Source of the DNA: Rhodoferax sp.
GTDB lineage: Bacteria > Pseudomonadota > Gammaproteobacteria > Burkholderiales > Burkholderiaceae_C
Assembly: GCA_021731215.1 (NCBI GenBank)
Contig: JAKFXU010000376.1
Span: forward strand, 1-20,878
Direction of reading: 5' to 3'
DNA: 20,878 bases
The position numbers were made by a program, and so were the translations under genes. Below the pieces are notes generated by a model. That model made no database searches and had not been told where the DNA came from. It saw only the letters and a list, made by a program, of their open reading frames with translations. Of the stretch, positions 17,154 to 20,878 are shown piece by piece; the first letter of the stretch is position 1, and each line of letters starts with the position of its first letter.

Positions 17154-18727
17154 CCCTCTGAGCGACTGATTTTATTGAACACATTGTATTTTCCGGAAGG
17201 TTTCTTCATCTTGATCCGCTTGACAACCTCCAGCGTCACTGCGTCGTAAATAACCAGCTCTCCATCAATTTCCCAAATGCTGACCACCGCATATTTCCCA
17301 TCCCGCGTGAATTCTGTATGCGCTGCAATCTTGCCTGGGCTGGGCTTGAGTTGCTTGACGATTTCCAACGTTTTTTTGTCGATGATCTGGATCACATCGT
17401 TATTTTTTTTATCGTTAAAGACATCGACCCAGGCATACGGTGTCTTCTCATGGCTGCGCATGAAGAAGCCAGGCCCCAGCGTGGGGATCTGCTTGATGGT
17501 CTGCCATGACTTCATGTCGATCACCGACACCACGCCATCTTTCAGGTTGGGCGTCGCCATCACGGGCCGGCCCTGGTAGGACCAGGATATGCCGGAGCCC
17601 AAGTGCGGCAAACCCGGCAGGCCAACATCGGCTGTTTTGCGCCCGCTATTGAGGTTCACCACCTGACCCTGACCGCCGCGCGAGGAGCCAAACACATGGT
17701 CATAGGCGGGGTCGAAGAAGAAGTCGTCCAGATAATCATCGAGCTGGATGCGACGCGGCGCAAAAGGCCCTTTGACGCCAAGCCCCGGCGTCAGCCGGTT
17801 GTCTGGCGCCCGGTCTGCGTCAACCGGGGGCGTCTTTTCGGCGTAGCTAAGCTCCCATACTTCCGCAATGTCTTTCAGGGCCGCTATGAAGCTTTTGCGC
17901 GGGGCGGCGTCATAGACGGCCGACACGCGTGACGACTTGCCGCTATCGTCCTTGACGTCGATCACCCGGATGGGCGACAGGTCGCGGGTGTCGAGCGCTA
18001 CCAGCGTATGGGGAAAGTAGTTGGCGACCAGGGCGAAGCGCCCGTCACTGGACACCGCCAGATTGCGCGTATTGATGCCGGCCCGAATTTCGGCCACCAG
18101 TGTCAGATTCCAGATGTCATATTTGGCAACCCAGCCGTCGCGCGAAGCGAAATAAACATAACGCCCATCAGGCGAGAACTTGGGCCCGCCATGCAGCGCG
18201 TAGCGGGTTGGAAAACGCGTGATCGGCTCGAACTTGTCGCCATCCAGAATGGTCGCATGATGGTCACCAAGCTCGACCACCACGAACAGATTGAGCGGAT
18301 CCGCCGTGAAGACAGGCTTGCTTGGCAGGTTCTCCGCCTTGACATGTTCAACCCGTGAGGCGCGGATTTCATCCATGCCCCAGCTCGGCGTCTTCACCAG
18401 CGGCGTATAGATCAGTTCCGTGAGTGCCGTGATCTCTTGCGCCGTCAGGCTGGCGCCATACGCCGGCATCTGTGTCGCCTGGCGACCCTCTGTGATGGTT
18501 TTGATTGCATCGGGCCGACGCAAGCGCCCCAAATTACCGGGCAGCAAGGCCGGCCCGGTTCCACCCAAACGGTCAGCACCATGACAGGAGGCGCAATGGG
18601 TTTGATAGACCTTATTGGTATCCGCTGTCAAAGGCTTGTCCGTGACCGCCCAGGCCGCAGGCAGCACGGCGCTGGCCAGCATCACAATCAGACTGGGCAA
18701 GAGTTTGTGAATCAGTGGCGCGCTCAT
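17141..18727 (-). CDS. nirN: NirN, c-type cytochrome with heme d1-binding beta-propeller
   Basis: A 528-residue periplasmic protein. A signal peptide is visible (residues 1-27, cleaved after AWA), then a cytochrome c domain with CASCH (Cys45, Cys48, His49) and likely ligand Met87 in TQMPAYG, then an eight-bladed d1-type propeller. His179 in RYALHGGPKFSPDGRY sits where NirF/NirN/NirS have the proximal d1 ligand. The short GADRLGGTGPALLP after the heme motif and the FPTRYALHGG element favour NirN over nitrite reductase NirS. NirN is known to oxidise dihydro-heme d1 to heme d1 and help deliver it to NirS. I chose the ATG at 18727, which overlaps the nirJ stop by four bases (ATGA); a longer frame to 18982 only shadows nirJ. 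Confidence 0.9.
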   Translation of the reverse strand: MSAPLIHKLLPSLIVMLASAVLPAAWAVTDKPLTADTNKVYQTHCASCHGADRLGGTGPALLPGNLGRLRRPDAIKTITEGRQATQMPAYGASLTAQEITALTELIYTPLVKTPSWGMDEIRASRVEHVKAENLPSKPVFTADPLNLFVVVELGDHHATILDGDKFEPITRFPTRYALHGGPKFSPDGRYVYFASRDGWVAKYDIWNLTLVAEIRAGINTRNLAVSSDGRFALVANYFPHTLVALDTRDLSPIRVIDVKDDSGKSSRVSAVYDAAPRKSFIAALKDIAEVWELSYAEKTPPVDADRAPDNRLTPGLGVKGPFAPRRIQLDDYLDDFFFDPAYDHVFGSSRGGQGQVVNLNSGRKTADVGLPGLPHLGSGISWSYQGRPVMATPNLKDGVVSVIDMKSWQTIKQIPTLGPGFFMRSHEKTPYAWVDVFNDKKNNDVIQIIDKKTLEIVKQLKPSPGKIAAHTEFTRDGKYAVVSIWEIDGELVIYDAVTLEVVKRIKMKKPSGKYNVFNKISRSEGTSH

Positions 18728-19929
18728 TCGGCAATCCTCGCCCGGCGCACCCCGACATAGGGTTTCATCTGGACCCGCGCGCTTTCGCCGACCAGCCCGA
18801 TTTCGCCGTCCGACAAATAGCAGGCCGGGTCTTCCTGCCAGGCATCGCCGGTCAACTGCAAAGCGCGCACCCGGGTGTTGCCACCGCACACGTCGAAATA
18901 GCTGCATTTGCCGCAACGCCCCTTGATCGGACGCGGCACCGCCTTGAGCCCCGCCATCAGCGGGTCCGAGGTATCGCGCCAAATGTCGGAGAAGGCGCGC
19001 TCGCGCACATTGCCCAGGTTATGGTGCCACCAGAAGGTGTCTGGGTGGACATTGCCCAGGTTGTCGATATTGGCGACATTGACGCCAGAGGAGTTGCCGC
19101 CCCACTGCGCCAGCTTGGCGCGCAGCGCCGCCTCGCGCTGCGGAAAATGACGGTGCGCCCAATGCAGCAAGTACACACCGTCGGCATCGTTATTGCCGGT
19201 GACGAATTCCTTTTCTACCCCGTTTTCAATGTTCTTCCAGCAGGTATCGAACAGCAAATCCATCGCCTTGCGGGTGGTGTCCAGGAACGCATCACGGCCG
19301 CGATTGGTGTTGCCGCGGCCCGCGTAGTTGAGGTGCGACAAATAGAACTTATCAATTCCCTCATCGTCCACCAGCTTGAGCAAGGCCGGCAGGTCGTGCG
19401 CATTGTCTTGTGTCAGCGTAAAGCGCACACCGATCTTGATACCTGCATCACGGCACAGCTTGACGCCATGCAGCGAGGCATCAAAAGCGCCTTCCTTGCG
19501 ACGAAACTTGTCATGGGTTTCACGGATGCCGTCCAGACTGATGCCGACATAGTCAAAACCGATGGCTGCGATGCGCTCGATATTCGATTCATCCACCAGC
19601 GTCCCGTTGGTGGACAGACCGACATAAAAACCCATCTCTTTGGCGCGGCGTGAAATGTCAAAAATATCGGTGCGCAGCAGCGGCTCACCGCCCGACAAAA
19701 TCAGCACCGGCACGCCGAACTCACGCAGGTTATCCATCACACCATAGACTTCCGCCGTACTCAATTCGCCGGCGAAATCCTTGTCTGCCGAAATGGAATA
19801 ACAATGCTTGCAGGTCAGGTTGCAGCGACGAATCAGGTTCCAGATCACCACCGGACCCGGTGGATTGCGTTTGGGGCCGAGCGGCGTGGGGTGTGCGATT
19901 TCTCGCATGTATTGGGTAATTCGAAACAT
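18724..19929 (-). CDS. nirJ: NirJ, radical SAM heme d1 biosynthesis protein
   Basis: A 401-residue radical SAM enzyme with a C-terminal SPASM-like region. The SAM-cluster motif is CNLTCKHC (Cys36, Cys40, Cys43), followed by the SAM-binding GGEP motif in LILSGGEPLLRTD. Auxiliary cluster cysteines are Cys339, Cys342, Cys348 and Cys370. NirJ removes propionate side chains from 12,18-didecarboxysiroheme to install the keto groups of heme d1. GAGGAAA lies on the coding strand just before the ATG at 19929. It starts 10 bases after nirH and overlaps nirN by four bases. Length and residue pattern are normal; PqqE-like or AhbC/D enzymes are relatives, but the Nir context settles the call. Confidence 0.96.
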   Translation of the reverse strand: MFRITQYMREIAHPTPLGPKRNPPGPVVIWNLIRRCNLTCKHCYSISADKDFAGELSTAEVYGVMDNLREFGVPVLILSGGEPLLRTDIFDISRRAKEMGFYVGLSTNGTLVDESNIERIAAIGFDYVGISLDGIRETHDKFRRKEGAFDASLHGVKLCRDAGIKIGVRFTLTQDNAHDLPALLKLVDDEGIDKFYLSHLNYAGRGNTNRGRDAFLDTTRKAMDLLFDTCWKNIENGVEKEFVTGNNDADGVYLLHWAHRHFPQREAALRAKLAQWGGNSSGVNVANIDNLGNVHPDTFWWHHNLGNVRERAFSDIWRDTSDPLMAGLKAVPRPIKGRCGKCSYFDVCGGNTRVRALQLTGDAWQEDPACYLSDGEIGLVGESARVQMKPYVGVRRARIAE

Positions 19930-19939
19930 TATTTTTCCT

Positions 19940-20467
19940 CTATTCGGCCATCTTTTGGCCTGCCAGGCGCAGACCCGTTTTTTTCAATATGCGGGTGCTG
20001 TACAAAATAGTGTGGCTCTGCACATGCTCGCCCAGCAGGGCCGCGATTTGGGCCACCTGTCTCTCGACTTCGTCACGGCTCTTGCCATGCACCATGGCGA
20101 ACAGGTTGTAGGGCCACTGCGGCAGGCGGCGTGGACGGCGATAACAGTGGCTGACGAATTTGAAACCACCGACCGACTCACCCAGTTGATCCACCCGGTC
20201 ATCGGGCACATCCCACACCGACATGCCGTTGGCGCTATAGCCAATTGCATAATGATTCGGCACCACCCCCAGGCGGCGGATCACGCCGCACGCCAGCATC
20301 CGCTGCACACGGACAATGACCTCTTCTGGCGTCAGTTGCAGGCCTTCGGCAATGGCGTGATAAGGCCGCGCCACCAGCGGCAACCCGCCTTGGGTCGCCA
20401 CGATGATGGCGCGATCAGTGGCGTCGATAGCTGGCAACTGGGGCCCCTCCCCGGTGCTGTCTGTCAT
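19940..20467 (-). CDS. nirH: NirH-like siroheme decarboxylase subunit (Lrp/AsnC fold)
   Basis: A 175-residue protein of the AsnC/Lrp-like Nir decarboxylase family, which turns siroheme into 12,18-didecarboxysiroheme, the first committed step after siroheme. An AsnC-like winged helix lies at about residues 14-65, with GLPLVARPYHAIAEGL at its start, followed by a RAM-like domain. The conserved core SHCYRRPRRLPQWPYNLFAMVHG is at about 106-128. These proteins look like regulators but act as enzymes. The ATG at 20467 lies eight bases after the upstream stop; a GTG at 20479 would overlap that stop by four bases (GTGA), which is common in this operon, so the protein may be four residues longer. NirH rather than NirL is chosen because nirJ follows directly. 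Confidence 0.85.
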   Translation of the reverse strand: MTDSTGEGPQLPAIDATDRAIIVATQGGLPLVARPYHAIAEGLQLTPEEVIVRVQRMLACGVIRRLGVVPNHYAIGYSANGMSVWDVPDDRVDQLGESVGGFKFVSHCYRRPRRLPQWPYNLFAMVHGKSRDEVERQVAQIAALLGEHVQSHTILYSTRILKKTGLRLAGQKMAE

Positions 20468-20475
20468 GTGCTTGC

Positions 20476-20878
20476 TCACGCTTTGAGTTTCAATTCGACG
20501 AAGTATTCCCGCGACTTGGGGAAGTTGAGTACGCTGCAACCAGTGTCCTGCTCTATCCGGGCGATGACCTCCTCGATTTCATCCGGCGTTTCGGTGGCGA
20601 TGACGAACCACATATTGAGTTCATGGTCGCGCGCGTAGTTGTGCGCAACCTGCGGCAGGGCATTGACGCATTGCGCCACCAGTTCGTACGCTTCGACCGG
20701 CGCATGCAAGGCAGCCAGGGTAAAGGCGCCACCCATGCGCTCGATCTGATACAAAGGGCCGACACGGGTGAGAACACCCTGCGCCAACAGTCGGGCGAGC
20801 CGCGCCATCAACTCATCCTCTTGCAGCCCAAGACGCTGCGCTGCCTCAAGATAAGGGCGCTCGCAAACCGCAAGCCCC
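20476..20878 (-). CDS. nirG: NirG-like siroheme decarboxylase subunit, 5' end beyond window
   Basis: The last 134 residues of a second AsnC/Lrp-like Nir protein; the frame is open through the right edge, so the start is not seen. The visible part begins in the winged-helix segment, GLAVCERPYLEAAQRLGL, and contains the core VAHNYARDHELNMWFVIATETPDE, which matches the other class of siroheme decarboxylase subunit. It ends in REYFVELKLKA. By analogy with nirD-L-G-H order in Pseudomonas aeruginosa, the gene directly before nirH is nirG, but the C-terminal part of NirL or a fused NirDL cannot be excluded from this fragment. It probably pairs with NirH in the decarboxylase complex. Its stop overlaps or nearly touches the nirH start. 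Confidence 0.75.
   Translation of the reverse strand, partial: GLAVCERPYLEAAQRLGLQEDELMARLARLLAQGVLTRVGPLYQIERMGGAFTLAALHAPVEAYELVAQCVNALPQVAHNYARDHELNMWFVIATETPDEIEEVIARIEQDTGCSVLNFPKSREYFVELKLKA

Noticed and set aside
17141..18727. Could be NirS, the nitrite reductase itself, because it has cytochrome c and d1 domains
   Set aside because: The short linker after the heme motif and the FPTRYALHGG propeller element are of NirF/NirN type, and the position after nirJ fits NirN.
17141..18982. Long 613-codon form of nirN starting at 18982
   Set aside because: The extra 85 residues overlap nirJ and have no protein-like features; the ATG at 18727 gives a proper signal peptide and an ATGA overlap.

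Overview
This window is a compact denitrification gene cluster from what looks like a heterotrophic betaproteobacterium. The evidence for that placement is the GC-rich coding sequence, the separate narK1-narK2 pair ahead of narGHJI with a parvulin tail, the cNor-type norCB, and DNR-type rather than FNR-type control. A Burkholderiales/Comamonadaceae-like host is my inference from gene order and protein flavour; no rRNA or other taxonomic marker is present.

Left block (1-10355, + strand): the 3' part of a NarK1-type transporter, a full NarK2-type nitrate/nitrite transporter, the respiratory nitrate reductase genes narG, narH, narJ and narI, and a cytoplasmic parvulin-type prolyl isomerase. All are tightly spaced and probably form one operon whose promoter lies left of the window. 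A non-coding gap (10356-10554) follows. It holds a decayed fragment of a beta-carbonic anhydrase gene and then a well-formed FNR/DNR-box promoter for the nor operon.

Middle block (10555-16954, + strand): norC and norB (cytochrome c-dependent nitric oxide reductase), norQ (MoxR-type AAA+ ATPase), a membrane protein with ferredoxin clusters resembling CcoG/RdxA, and norD (von Willebrand A domain). The last three overlap their neighbours by 1-11 bases or lie one base apart. A DNR-type Crp/Fnr regulator with its own sigma70-like promoter comes next. Its recognition helix has the E-x-x-S-R pattern expected to read the TTGAT-type box upstream of norC, so regulator and target sit together.

Right block (17141-20878, - strand): a convergent heme d1 biosynthesis operon, read right to left. 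It has a truncated NirG-like siroheme decarboxylase subunit, NirH, the radical SAM protein NirJ and the cytochrome c/d1-domain protein NirN, with overlapping or nearly touching genes. This implies a cytochrome cd1 nitrite reductase (nirS), presumably just beyond the right edge. nirE is not in its Pseudomonas aeruginosa position between nirJ and nirN.

Together the genes cover nitrate import, nitrate to nitrite, the cofactor for nitrite to NO, and NO to N2O, plus their regulator. No nosZ, nirS, phage, IS, CRISPR, tRNA or rRNA was seen. The pathway is known. The least explained items are the CcoG-like Fe-S protein inside the nor operon, the carbonic anhydrase scar, and an 11-bp tandem duplication that sets the spacing of the dnr promoter.
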